Shown: one piece after another, positions 55,292-62,065 of the stretch
Numbering within the stretch: the first letter of the stretch is position 1
How the letters are laid out: each line of letters opens with the position of its first letter
Source: Fen-1362 sp049516395
GTDB lineage: Bacteria > Planctomycetota > Phycisphaerae > Sedimentisphaerales > Anaerobacaceae
Length of the DNA: 64,000 nt
NCBI GenBank assembly: GCA_049516395.1
Contig: JBEKTD010000001.1
Span: forward strand, 372,001 to 436,000
Direction of reading: 5' to 3'
Program-made: the position numbers and the translations under genes
The notes under the pieces: generated by a model
Seen by the model: only the letters and a program-made list of their open reading frames with translations
Databases searched by the model: none
Told to the model about the DNA's origin: nothing

Positions 55292-55537
55292 TCAGGGAAC
55301 GTTTGCATTTACAGGTGAGGGAGTTGTTTGGTTTGCCTTTTTTTTCAGCCATTTGTCGCGTGCTTTTTCGATGGACAGGTTAAATGCCCACGCAAATCTT
55401 GCTATCGAAAATTCTTCGATTGCGATTTTGCGTGCCTGCCGGCCCATCATGTTGGCGAGTTCTTTGTTCTCGAGCAATATAGTCGCGAACTTACGGAGCT
55501 CAGCAGGCCAGGCCGTCTCGAAAAATAAGCCATTATT
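55292..55537 (-). pseudogene. C-terminal remnant of a GT4 glycosyltransferase
   Basis: An open minus-strand frame after a stop at 55538-55540 encodes 'NGLFFETAWPAELRKFATIL' followed by 'ENKELANMMGRQARKIAIEE' and 'FSIARFAWAF'. This is the typical last ~60 residues of a GT4 enzyme (NGLL--P-LA-AI--LL-N--LA--MG--AR----E-FS). Nothing upstream continues the enzyme and no proper start fits. It lies between fliK and flagellin, so it may mark a lost flagellin-glycosylating enzyme. Confidence 0.7.
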
Positions 55538-55646
55538 TTAAAAATATTTTCTTTTCTTTTTTTGTTTTCGGACCTTCAGAACAAATTATCAGTATGACGG
55601 TCTGGGCTATTACAGGGCTCCAATCTTTATTCTTCCTAAATCCCCA

Positions 55647-55663
55647 AAGGCACTTAAGTTGCC
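55647..55663 (+). promoter_or_regulatory. Upstream sigma-54-like site or activator palindrome before flagellin
   Basis: AAGGCACTTAAGTTGCC has GG-N10-GC spacing in the plus direction but is also nearly palindromic (GGCA-CTTAAGT-TGCC). Either a second sigma-54 promoter 50 bases above the main one, or an activator binding site. Confidence 0.5.
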
Positions 55664-55696
55664 TAAACCTTCAACGATAATTAGGGTTGGAAGCTT

Positions 55697-55713
55697 AAGG
55701 CGTGCTTGTTGCA
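55697..55713 (+). promoter_or_regulatory. Sigma-54 promoter of the flagellin gene
   Basis: AAGGCGTGCTTGTTGCA: GG at 55699-55700, GC at 55711-55712, 10-base spacer, TTGCA -12 element. Predicted start near 55724, 74 bases before the ATG, with AAGGAG close to the start codon. Confidence 0.75.
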
Positions 55714-55797
55714 CGGCAGACAATAAGGCCAAGGTTGGTCATAACAATGGCAGAAGAGAAGGATTTTTTGACATAGTTTTTTTAAGGAGTCGAAGAT

Positions 55798-56607
55798 ATG
55801 TTAAGTATTAATAGCAACATGATGGCGTCAAACGCCGCTCGCCACTTGAGCTCAAGCTATGATGCTTTGGCCCAGTCGGTTGAGAGGTTGTCGTCAGGTC
55901 TGCGAATCAACAGCGCCAAGGATGACGCAGCAGGCCTTGCTGTTAGCCAACAGATGGCTGCGGACCTGGTTACTACTCAACAGGGCGTGCGTAACGCTCA
56001 AGATGGCCAAAGTATGTTGCAGACAATGGAAGGCGCTCTGCAGACCGTCAATAACGACCTGGTCCGTATGAAACAGTTGGCTGAACAGGCGTCCACGGGT
56101 TCATATTCGACCGATCAGAGGACGATTATGAACAACGAATTCCAGGAAATGGCCAGAGCAATCGACAATATCGCGGCTTCAACCACGTTTAACGGCATTA
56201 CTATGTTAAACAATTCCGCGAGCGTATCCATAGTGTTCGGTGGGAAATCGGATACGATTTCAGTTACCGGCAGCAATATGACATCAAGTGCTCTCGGCGT
56301 CAGTACTTTGTCTGTCGGCTCAACCGCCAGTGCACAGGCCGCGCTGACTCACCTTGATACAGCCATCGGTGACGTGAATACTGCTCGTTCTACCTTTGGT
56401 TATAAGATGAACCGTCTCGAGAGCACGGTTGACGTGCTTAACATAGCAGCGGAAAACCTGTCAACAGCAGAATCTCGTGTTACCGATGTCGATGTAGCCA
56501 CGGAAATGGCGACTATGACGAAAAATCAGGTGCTGGCTCAGGCCGGTATCTCGATGTTGGCTCAGGCCAATTCGATGCCTCAGATGGCATTGAAACTGCT
56601 TGGTTAA
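55798..56607 (+). CDS. fliC: Flagellin
   Basis: 269 residues, a short flagellin. D0/D1 N-terminal region about 1-145 ('LAQSVERLSSGLRINSAKDD', 'MEGALQTVNNDLVRMKQLAE') and C-terminal region about 195-269 ('RSTFGYKMNRLESTVDVLNI', 'ENLSTAESRVTDVDVATEMA'). The ~50-residue middle is S/T-rich (SVTGSNMTSSALGVSTL) with no D2/D3 domains, leaving exposed Ser/Thr that could carry O-linked glycan. Own sigma-54 promoter upstream and strong hairpin terminator downstream. Confidence 0.96.
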   Translation: MLSINSNMMASNAARHLSSSYDALAQSVERLSSGLRINSAKDDAAGLAVSQQMAADLVTTQQGVRNAQDGQSMLQTMEGALQTVNNDLVRMKQLAEQASTGSYSTDQRTIMNNEFQEMARAIDNIAASTTFNGITMLNNSASVSIVFGGKSDTISVTGSNMTSSALGVSTLSVGSTASAQAALTHLDTAIGDVNTARSTFGYKMNRLESTVDVLNIAAENLSTAESRVTDVDVATEMATMTKNQVLAQAGISMLAQANSMPQMALKLLG

Positions 56608-56639
56608 TTACAGGCAGCAAACACAGCTCATTAAACGCG

Positions 56640-56666
56640 GGGGAGGTGGCTGTAAGTCACCTCCCC
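56640..56666 (+). terminator. Rho-independent-type terminator after flagellin
   Basis: GGGGAGGTGGCT pairs with AGTCACCTCCCC around a 3-base loop (12-bp stem with one G-T pair), followed by ATTTCTT. It lies 33 bases after the flagellin stop. Confidence 0.8.
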
Positions 56667-56762
56667 ATTTCTTAAACGAGATTGTTTTCAACGGATGATA
56701 CAGCACCTATGGTTACACCGATTAAAGGCAATCATAACTTTTAATTTCACTGGAGTGGTCTG

Positions 56763-57122
56763 ATGAGCGGAGTTGACATATACAAGGAAAGCGCGATTGG
56801 CACCCAAAGCAAGGGTCGTCTTATTGTTCTTCTCTACGAAGGGGCTATCAAGTTTCTGAAGCTCGCAATCAAGGAGTTGGAGGCGAAAAATTACGCTGGA
56901 AAAGGCAAGTATATTGCCAAGGCGCAAGACGTAATAAGCGAGCTTAACGCCGTCCTTGATGTGGATACCGGCGGTGAAATCGCGACAAATCTCCGACAGC
57001 TTTACTGCTTTATGATCAGACGGCTTTCAGAGGCAAATCTCAAGAAAGACCCCCGTCTCATCCAGGATGTTATCGACCTGATGGAGGAGCTTAACCAGGG
57101 CTGGAAAGCTGTTATCGGCTAA
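56763..57122 (+). CDS. fliS: FliS, flagellin export chaperone
   Basis: 119 residues. 'IYKESAIGTQSKGRLIVLLY' followed by 'EGAIKFLKLAIKELEAKNYA' is diagnostic, and 'IATNLRQLYCFMIRRLSEAN' matches the second conserved helix. Binds the flagellin C-terminus before export; it follows flagellin, its usual neighbour, separated by the terminator. No clear sigma-54 site directly upstream; expression may come from read-through. Confidence 0.95.
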   Translation: MSGVDIYKESAIGTQSKGRLIVLLYEGAIKFLKLAIKELEAKNYAGKGKYIAKAQDVISELNAVLDVDTGGEIATNLRQLYCFMIRRLSEANLKKDPRLIQDVIDLMEELNQGWKAVIG

Positions 57123-57139
57123 ACCCTGATTCCGGGTTT
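57121..57139 (+). terminator. Weak hairpin after fliS
   Basis: AAACCC pairs with GGGTTT around a 7-base loop, followed by TCTTC, directly at the fliS stop. Confidence 0.4.
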
Positions 57140-57311
57140 TCTTCACGAGTGCACTTATCAAATCACAATCGCACATTCCTCGCCTGCTTATCGCTTGCTG
57201 TATCATTTAGGGTGATGTGCTGACTCGGACAATATGTAACGTGGTAGTGAATTGCTTCAGGAAATACGGAGAGCCGGCGATATTAAGGCCGGTTGAAAAG
57301 CACAGGTAATA

Positions 57312-57687
57312 CTATTTGACTGCGGCAGCGACCTTCAGTGCCTCAAGCTCTTTTACCAGTCGATCACGCTCGATATGGAGGTTATAGTATTCTATCGCCT
57401 GTGCTATAATCCCTTTGAACTCCTCTTCGAGTTTCCACGGCTTGGTGATGAATTTGAATATCTCGCCCTGGTTGATAGCCGTCAGCAGTGTGCTTACCTG
57501 CGTATATCCGGAAAGGACCAGCCGGACTATATTCGGATATTTCTCTTTGACTATTTTAAGAAGCTGTAGCCCGGACATCTCAGGCATACGCATATCCGTT
57601 GCGATTACGTGGACTTCGTTGTGTTCGAGGATTTCCAGCGTCTTTTTTTCCGCTGTCGGCAAACAACAGGTTATATGGCTTGTCCAT
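57312..57687 (-). pseudogene. Broken response-regulator receiver gene
   Basis: Downstream frame (57312-57662) encodes most of a receiver domain: 'VIATDMRMPEMSGLQLLKIV' with the phospho-Asp, 'RLVLSGYT' and 'KFITKPWKLEEEF' with the conserved Lys. It lacks strand 1. An upstream ATG at 57685-57687 with GAGG before it encodes 'MDKPYNLLFADSGKK', which looks like strand 1, but in another frame. Seven A residues at the junction could explain the shift. Even if the frame is restored, about 30 residues of the fold are missing, so deletion plus frameshift is most likely. Resembles receivers of RpfG/HD-GYP-type regulators. Confidence 0.65.
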
Positions 57688-58033
57688 AAGACCTCTTTTT
57701 AACGAGGTCAGGATTCTTTTATACGGCTCCCCGTTGAGAAATACTACCATACTTTGACCTATTCCTTAATGGGGAGCAGTATACCTGTTTTTTAAAATTT
57801 CACACGGCCTAAACTTCTAACCTAACCCAATGCCGCGTAGAATTTCTTTGCTTTCTGAAATAACCCTACTTTTTTGTGGACAGTATAAAAACAGGCAAAT
57901 TGCTGAATGTGCAATGCCAAAATGCCTATGGAGACCGATGTGAAAGGGGATACGACCGATTGCTGTGTTAATAGTTTAAGACAGCGGGACTTGTTAAAAA
58001 GTCCCGCTGCCTTCAGTTCTATTTTTTTGTGTT
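57663..58033. other. Intergenic region with hairpins
   Basis: Contains the 5' part of the broken receiver gene (to 57687), a GACCTC/GAGGTC hairpin at 57690-57709, a GCTCCCC/GGGGAGC pair around 57726-57780, and the strong AGCGGGACTT/AAGTCCCGCT hairpin at 57983-58008. No complete gene seen. Confidence 0.5.
57983..58008 (-). terminator. Hairpin downstream of the sugar isomerase-like gene
   Basis: AGCGGGACTT and AAGTCCCGCT form a perfect 10-bp stem with a 6-base loop, 26 bases past the stop of the minus-strand gene. No U-run in the minus sense, so termination efficiency is uncertain. Confidence 0.55.
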
Positions 58034-58909
58034 TTAGCCGTGAACTTTCTTGAAACCTTTCAGAGACAGCTCGGCACTTTCCAGCTGCGGATATGCGCCG
58101 GATTCTTCCTCGATGATATAGTATTGTGTGCCGCCGGTTGTTTCGCAGACCTCGAAGAGGTCTTTCCACTTAACATCGCCTTCGCCTATGAGAATTTTTT
58201 TCTTGGTTGCGGAGAATTCTTTGAGGTGAATTGTTAAAGAACGTCCCGGATACTTTTTCAGAATTGCGACAGGGTCGCCACCGCCCTGCATGCAGTTGCC
58301 TGTGTCAAGCTGCATACAAACTTCTTTGGAAGTGTTGCCGAAAAGAATGTCCCAGGGCGCCTCGCCGTCAATCGCCAAAAAATCCCCCTGGTGAGCGTGA
58401 TAGCCGATGTGGACGCCTTCGCTTCTTGTCTTGTCCGCGAGTTCATTAAAGGTTTTGGCCTTTTCGAGCCAGGCGGCTTTGGTGGTCAATTGTTTTCTCT
58501 CCAGGTAGGGCACGATGACGAATTTATTGCCGATTGTCCGGTTATATTCCATTGTAGCCGCGAGTTTTTCATTCGAGAGTAAATCAAGTGCGGTATGTGA
58601 GCCGAAGCAAAGCAGGCCGTTGTCGTCGAGCATCTTGCGGACGTCCTTTGCCGAATGATCAAAGAAGCCGGCAAACTCCACGCCCTTATAGCCCATCTTG
58701 GCGACTTTCGCGATTGTGCCGGGGAGGTCCTTTTTACATTCTTCCCTGACGGTCCACAGTTGCAATCCTACCGGTATTTGCTTTTTTGCCTCTATTGCTT
58801 TTTTCATTTCTTCCGCTCCTTTGGCGATTGCCTCTAACGAGCAAATGCCGGCACATGCGACCAGGCCAGATTTAAGAATCATTCGACGTGACAAGTTTTC
58901 GCTTTTCAT
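58034..58909 (-). CDS. Tat-exported sugar phosphate isomerase/epimerase-like protein
   Basis: 291 residues. N-terminus 'SRRMILKSGLVACAGICSLE' is a twin-arginine signal. The rest is a xylose-isomerase-like TIM barrel: 'PVGLQLWTVREECKKDLPGT', 'VGFHAHQGDF'-type segment read here as 'IGYHAHQGDFLAIDGEAPWD', 'CMQLDTGNCMQGGGDPVAIL', and 'YYIIEEESGAYPQ' with the late metal-ligand Glu. Exported members of this family are common in Planctomycetes and relatives; substrate unknown. Follows trmD; not part of the flagellar system. Confidence 0.85.
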   Translation of the reverse strand: MKSENLSRRMILKSGLVACAGICSLEAIAKGAEEMKKAIEAKKQIPVGLQLWTVREECKKDLPGTIAKVAKMGYKGVEFAGFFDHSAKDVRKMLDDNGLLCFGSHTALDLLSNEKLAATMEYNRTIGNKFVIVPYLERKQLTTKAAWLEKAKTFNELADKTRSEGVHIGYHAHQGDFLAIDGEAPWDILFGNTSKEVCMQLDTGNCMQGGGDPVAILKKYPGRSLTIHLKEFSATKKKILIGEGDVKWKDLFEVCETTGGTQYYIIEEESGAYPQLESAELSLKGFKKVHG

Positions 58910-58932
58910 TTTTCACCTCATTTTTATTTTTT

Positions 58933-58954
58933 ATCCGCCGGACGCAGGGCGGAT
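58933..58954. terminator. Hairpin between trmD and the isomerase gene
   Basis: ATCCGCC and GGCGGAT with an 8-base loop, immediately after the trmD stop. The A/T tract lies on the side that would act as a T-run only for plus-strand transcription, so its role is unclear. Confidence 0.4.
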
Positions 58955-59653
58955 TTATTTCTGTTTATCTTTTAGCAAATCCGGACGACTTTGTCGAGTC
59001 CTTTCGAGCGATTGTTGTCTGCGCCATTTTTCGATTTCACCGTGATGGCCTGAAAGAAGAATATCAGGCACTTTCATTTCATGGAATGTCTCAGGCCTTG
59101 TGTATTGCGGATACTCCATGCCGCCGTTTGCGGTTTCGCTGAATGTTTCATCTTCTGCGGATTGGCCATCGCCGAGTGCGCCGGGGAGCAGTCGCACAAC
59201 AGAATCGATAATCACCATCGCGGCCAGCTCGCCGCCTGAAAGGACGTAGTCGCCGATAGAGATTTGCTCAGCGTTTAAACCCGTTCTGATTCGTTCGTCG
59301 AACCCCTCGTAATGGCCTGCGATGAGGATGAGGCGTTTTTCGCCGGCAAGTTCAGCGGCTAATTTTTGCGTGAAGGGTTTACCCTGCGGGGTGAGCAGGA
59401 TTACCCTAGGTTTATCCGGCGACAGTTTTTCGACCTTTTCAAAGCAGTCGAATACCGGCTGGCACATCATCACCATTCCCGGCCCGCCCCCGTATGGCCG
59501 GTCGTCAACTTTCTTGTGCTTGTTTTTGGAGGAATCCCGGATATTGGTCAGGACGATATCGACGACGCCCGCTTCTTTTGCCCGCTTGAGTATTGAGTGG
59601 CTCAGCGGCGACTCGAACATCTCCGGAAACAGCGTTAAAACATCAATCCGCAT
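58955..59653 (-). CDS. trmD: TrmD, tRNA (guanine37-N1)-methyltransferase
   Basis: 232 residues from the ATG at 59651-59653, chosen because 'MRIDVLTLFPEMF' is the family N-terminus and AGGA lies 8 bases upstream; an in-frame upstream ATG at 59681-59683 would add 10 residues. SPOUT trefoil knot: 'DDRPYGGGPGMVMM', 'LILIAGHYEGFDERI', 'ISIGDYVLSGGELAAMVIID' are diagnostic. Methylates G37 next to the anticodon to prevent frameshifting. Placed after rpsP as in the widespread ffh-rpsP-rimM-trmD-rplS order, but rimM and rplS are absent here. Confidence 0.97.
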   Translation of the reverse strand: MRIDVLTLFPEMFESPLSHSILKRAKEAGVVDIVLTNIRDSSKNKHKKVDDRPYGGGPGMVMMCQPVFDCFEKVEKLSPDKPRVILLTPQGKPFTQKLAAELAGEKRLILIAGHYEGFDERIRTGLNAEQISIGDYVLSGGELAAMVIIDSVVRLLPGALGDGQSAEDETFSETANGGMEYPQYTRPETFHEMKVPDILLSGHHGEIEKWRRQQSLERTRQSRPDLLKDKQK

Positions 59654-59674
59654 TGTCGGCATCCTGATATTTAG

Positions 59675-59723
59675 TTTAGCCACAGAGTATTTTAGCCACA
59701 GAGGGCACAGAGGACACAGAGAA
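59675..59723. repeat. CACAGAG-type intergenic repeat
   Basis: TTTAGCCACAGAG occurs at 59675-59687 and 59691-59703, continuing into further GCACAGAGGACACAGAG copies. Such arrays recur between genes in many bacterial genomes, from general knowledge. Confidence 0.6.
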
Positions 59724-59727
59724 ATAA

Positions 59728-59760
59728 TAAAAAACCCCCCGGTTTTTGGCCGGGGGTTCG
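59728..59760 (-). terminator. Rho-independent terminator after rpsP
   Basis: On the minus strand AACCCCCGG, a CCAAAAA loop and CCGGGGGGTT, followed by six T. It lies between rpsP and trmD, so trmD may need its own promoter or read-through. Confidence 0.8.
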
Positions 59761-59797
59761 GTTTGTAATTTTATTTTACGCCTGAGCCTTGCGGCCG

Positions 59798-60235
59798 TTA
59801 TTTCTTCTCGGTTTCCGGCGCTGCCGGCGGTGAGTTTGCCTGCCCTGAGCTTGTCGAAGGGGTCAAACCCGCGCCTTTTGCCGGCTTTTCTTCGGTCTTG
59901 CGTTCCGATTTGAGGAACGGCAGTCCTGCCGCCCTTGCCCGTTTTCTCGCCAATGCCCGGCGGGTTTTCTTTTCTGCCGCATATTTATGCTTGATACCCT
60001 TGCGGAGCAGTATTTCTGATACCGAGTCCGAAGGTACCGCACCTTTATCGAGCCAGAACTTGACTCGTTCAAGATCCAGAACTAACTGCTTATCGGTTGC
60101 TTTTTCGAGCGGGTCGTAATGCCCTAATCTCTCGATGATGCTGCCGTTGCGCGGCGTCCGGCTGTCTATCACGTTAATCCGGAAAAACGGTCTGTGCCGC
60201 CTTCCCTGCCGCGACATCCTGATTTTTACTGACAT
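59798..60235 (-). CDS. rpsP: Ribosomal protein S16
   Basis: 145 residues from the ATG at 60233-60235 (AAGGAG six bases upstream); the frame extends further upstream without S16 character. Core 'VKIRMSRQGRRHRPFFRINV' and 'NGSIIERLGHYDPLEKATDK' with 'RVKFWLDKGAVPSDSV' are standard. The family is ~80-90 residues. The extra ~55-residue tail is basic, then P/T/S-rich, and ends with a segment encoded by an inserted intergenic-type repeat ('TPSTSSGQA'). Confidence 0.97.
   Translation of the reverse strand: MSVKIRMSRQGRRHRPFFRINVIDSRTPRNGSIIERLGHYDPLEKATDKQLVLDLERVKFWLDKGAVPSDSVSEILLRKGIKHKYAAEKKTRRALARKRARAAGLPFLKSERKTEEKPAKGAGLTPSTSSGQANSPPAAPETEKK
59843..59861. repeat. CCCTGAGCTTGTCGAAGGG repeat inside rpsP
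   Basis: A 19-bp partly palindromic element (CCCT...AGGG ends) that, from general experience, recurs in very many bacterial genomes and yields 'PSTSSGQA' peptides. Here it is read in frame in the S16 tail. Confidence 0.6.
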
Positions 60236-60377
60236 TTGCTTCTCCTTTTCAATTACGTTTATAATCAATTCCCGCTTTGGCCATACAAACTGACCGCGGG
60301 ACACGTTAACTGTTAAAGCTCAGAAGTATAGCAGAATCTGCCTCAAATGACAATGCCATTTTTCTGCTATTTAGGGG

Positions 60378-61310
60378 CTATTTGATGTCCATTGCGTGCA
60401 TCTTTCTCAGTTCTATTTGCTCATAACGCTGTTTGATTCCCGTATAAAATGACAGCGGGGGCAGAGGCACACACAATACCCCCATAAGCAACAGCGGATA
60501 GTAAACTGCATACGGTTGAGAAAAGAAAAGGGCAACCAGAAGCATCACCAGTGAAATTACACCGAAAGCAAACATCAAGCCGAGCAATGAGAAACATAAT
60601 TTGCGTGCAATACCCAGCCAGCATGAGATTCCGATAATGAAACCAATAAAGCCGATTACTGAGCCAGTGATGCCGCCGACCAGACCGCCAGTCCGGTCGG
60701 TCCACCACGCGTTTTTAGCGCCGCTGGTCGCGGCAGATTCACCTTTCTCGAACTGGACAAGCTTAAGCGGGCCAAGGTAAACCGTCCCGGGGCCCATCAG
60801 CACAATATTAAAATCAAGTTTGACCGGTCGCACTTTTGTGGCGTCGCCGATGTAGAAAGGCAGCGTGAATGACAGCCAGTTGGTTGAACCCGAAAGCATT
60901 GGCCCGGAATCGTCTACTGTTCGGCTGAAATACATCTTGCCTTCGGGAAAGTAATTTAACATTTCAAGATAGCCCATACCATTGGCGCCACTATACCTGA
61001 CCTGCCCGGTTAGCGCATAATTTGTTGTTGTGATGCAAGGGTCATTGATAGTCAAAACGGCTAACGTCATCTTTTCGTTTTGCGAGTTTTGCAACCTCAG
61101 TTGAGCGAAAGGGCAATCTGTGTTTGGCTCGATGACTTCACCGGCAGTCAACTTGCCCCGCAGGTTTGGGTCCGACCACTTGATTTCGCGAAGGGTATCC
61201 TCGGCGAAACCGGTGGAAGCAGGAGGTGAATATCGGGACATGTGGTAAACCACAACAGATCCGACGAAAGCAAGGGCGAGCAAACCGAGGAATAACATTA
61301 CATATTTCAT
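60378..61310 (-). CDS. Membrane protein of unknown function
   Basis: 310 residues. Membrane helix at about 3-25, a ~175-residue extracytoplasmic beta-rich domain ('MLSGSTNWLSFTLPFYIGDA', 'LDFNIVLMGPGTVYLGPLKL') that looks like a carbohydrate-binding/jelly-roll type fold, then three hydrophobic helices from about 210 to 290 and a short charged tail. It overlaps the upstream DUF2089-type gene by four bases (ATGA), so the two are coupled. Function not recognised. Confidence 0.7.
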   Translation of the reverse strand: MKYVMLFLGLLALAFVGSVVVYHMSRYSPPASTGFAEDTLREIKWSDPNLRGKLTAGEVIEPNTDCPFAQLRLQNSQNEKMTLAVLTINDPCITTTNYALTGQVRYSGANGMGYLEMLNYFPEGKMYFSRTVDDSGPMLSGSTNWLSFTLPFYIGDATKVRPVKLDFNIVLMGPGTVYLGPLKLVQFEKGESAATSGAKNAWWTDRTGGLVGGITGSVIGFIGFIIGISCWLGIARKLCFSLLGLMFAFGVISLVMLLVALFFSQPYAVYYPLLLMGVLCVPLPPLSFYTGIKQRYEQIELRKMHAMDIK

Positions 61311-61615
61311 TTTTTGGCCTCCATTTCTTTTTTGTGGGCTGTAAGCAATGTCTTGAATGTTGCTATATCGATTTTACCTTCCGCGCAGAATGAACGGATA
61401 AGGATTTCGAATTCACCTGATTTATCAAAGGCATCAAAAATCTTTATTTTCTCAATCAGCCGGTCTAACCGCAGTCGCACCGTCGGGTAACTGATGTCGT
61501 ATATCTCTGCCAGCTCTTTTAGCGAACCCGAGGCAAGAAGGAATCTTTTGATGAATCCTATGTCTTCTTCCGTCAAAAGTTGCATCCAATTGCCTGCCTG
61601 TTTTTCCTGTGTCAT
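61307..61615 (-). CDS. DUF2089-type helix-turn-helix protein
   Basis: 102 residues. 'NWMQLLTEEDIGFIKRFLLA' followed by 'SGSLKELAEIYDISYPTVRL' and 'RLDRLIEKIKIF' is the DUF2089 pattern, with a helix-turn-helix ('YPTVRxRLDxLI'). Probably a small DNA-binding regulator, coupled to a membrane protein gene that could be its sensor or target. A sigma-70-like promoter lies 37-64 bases upstream. Confidence 0.75.
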   Translation of the reverse strand: MTQEKQAGNWMQLLTEEDIGFIKRFLLASGSLKELAEIYDISYPTVRLRLDRLIEKIKIFDAFDKSGEFEILIRSFCAEGKIDIATFKTLLTAHKKEMEAKK

Positions 61616-61651
61616 AATCTCAACCTTTCACTAATATTAAACTATATATCA

Positions 61652-61679
61652 AATATAACATCAATATTATTAAAGTCAA
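61652..61679 (-). promoter_or_regulatory. Sigma-70-like promoter of the DUF2089/membrane protein pair
   Basis: On the minus strand TTGACT (61679-61674), 16 bases, TATATT (61657-61652), in a very AT-rich tract. Nearby near-repeats ATCAAATAT and ATCAATATT could be operator half-sites. Confidence 0.5.
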
Positions 61680-61751
61680 GCTTAATTTTATTTATTTTTA
61701 GGAATTTTTTTCTCCCTAAGAATCTGTAGCCAGAATGGGTTAAAAAATTAT

Positions 61752-61994
61752 TTATGACCTTCGTTTTGCGTGCAGGGCGTAGCCGTTTATGAAAATGGCG
61801 AAGAGGGCGGGGTCAACTTTGGCGTCGTCGGCGATTTTACGCACCTGGTCGTCGGTAAGATTGGCGGCGTTTTGCTTTTCCTGTGCAGTCATAATCGCCA
61901 CCGCCCGGCGTAATTGTTCCAATTCCTCCGCCGTTGGGCTTGCCAACATACCAAGCTCGCTTATCCCTTCGTTATCTTTGAATTGCTCGCGCAC
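61752..61994 (-). CDS. Small conserved-looking helical protein downstream of ffh
   Basis: 80 residues from a GTG at 61992-61994. Helical and charged: 'TAEELEQLRRAVAIMTAQEK', 'DDQVRKIADDAKVDPALFAI'. The coherent reading frame continues about 28 codons further upstream ('ISINQYLDKLAQFIGNEYGR') up to the end of ffh but has no ATG, GTG or TTG there, so the true start may be non-standard. No family recognised. Same strand as ffh and probably co-transcribed. Confidence 0.5.
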   Translation of the reverse strand: MREQFKDNEGISELGMLASPTAEELEQLRRAVAIMTAQEKQNAANLTDDQVRKIADDAKVDPALFAIFINGYALHAKRRS

Positions 61995-62065
61995 AATTCG
62001 GCCGTATTCATTGCCTATAAATTGCGCCAGCTTATCGAGGTACTGGTTGATTGAGATGTTTTGGG

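Noticed and set aside
55664..55680. Possible sigma-28 promoter (TAAA ... CGATAA) before flagellin
   Set aside because: The spacing between the two boxes is far too short for sigma-28; the sigma-54 sites fit exactly.
59322..59768. Plus-strand frame ending in an HRGHRGHRE-type peptide
   Set aside because: Antisense to trmD, and its end is the translation of the CACAGAG repeat.
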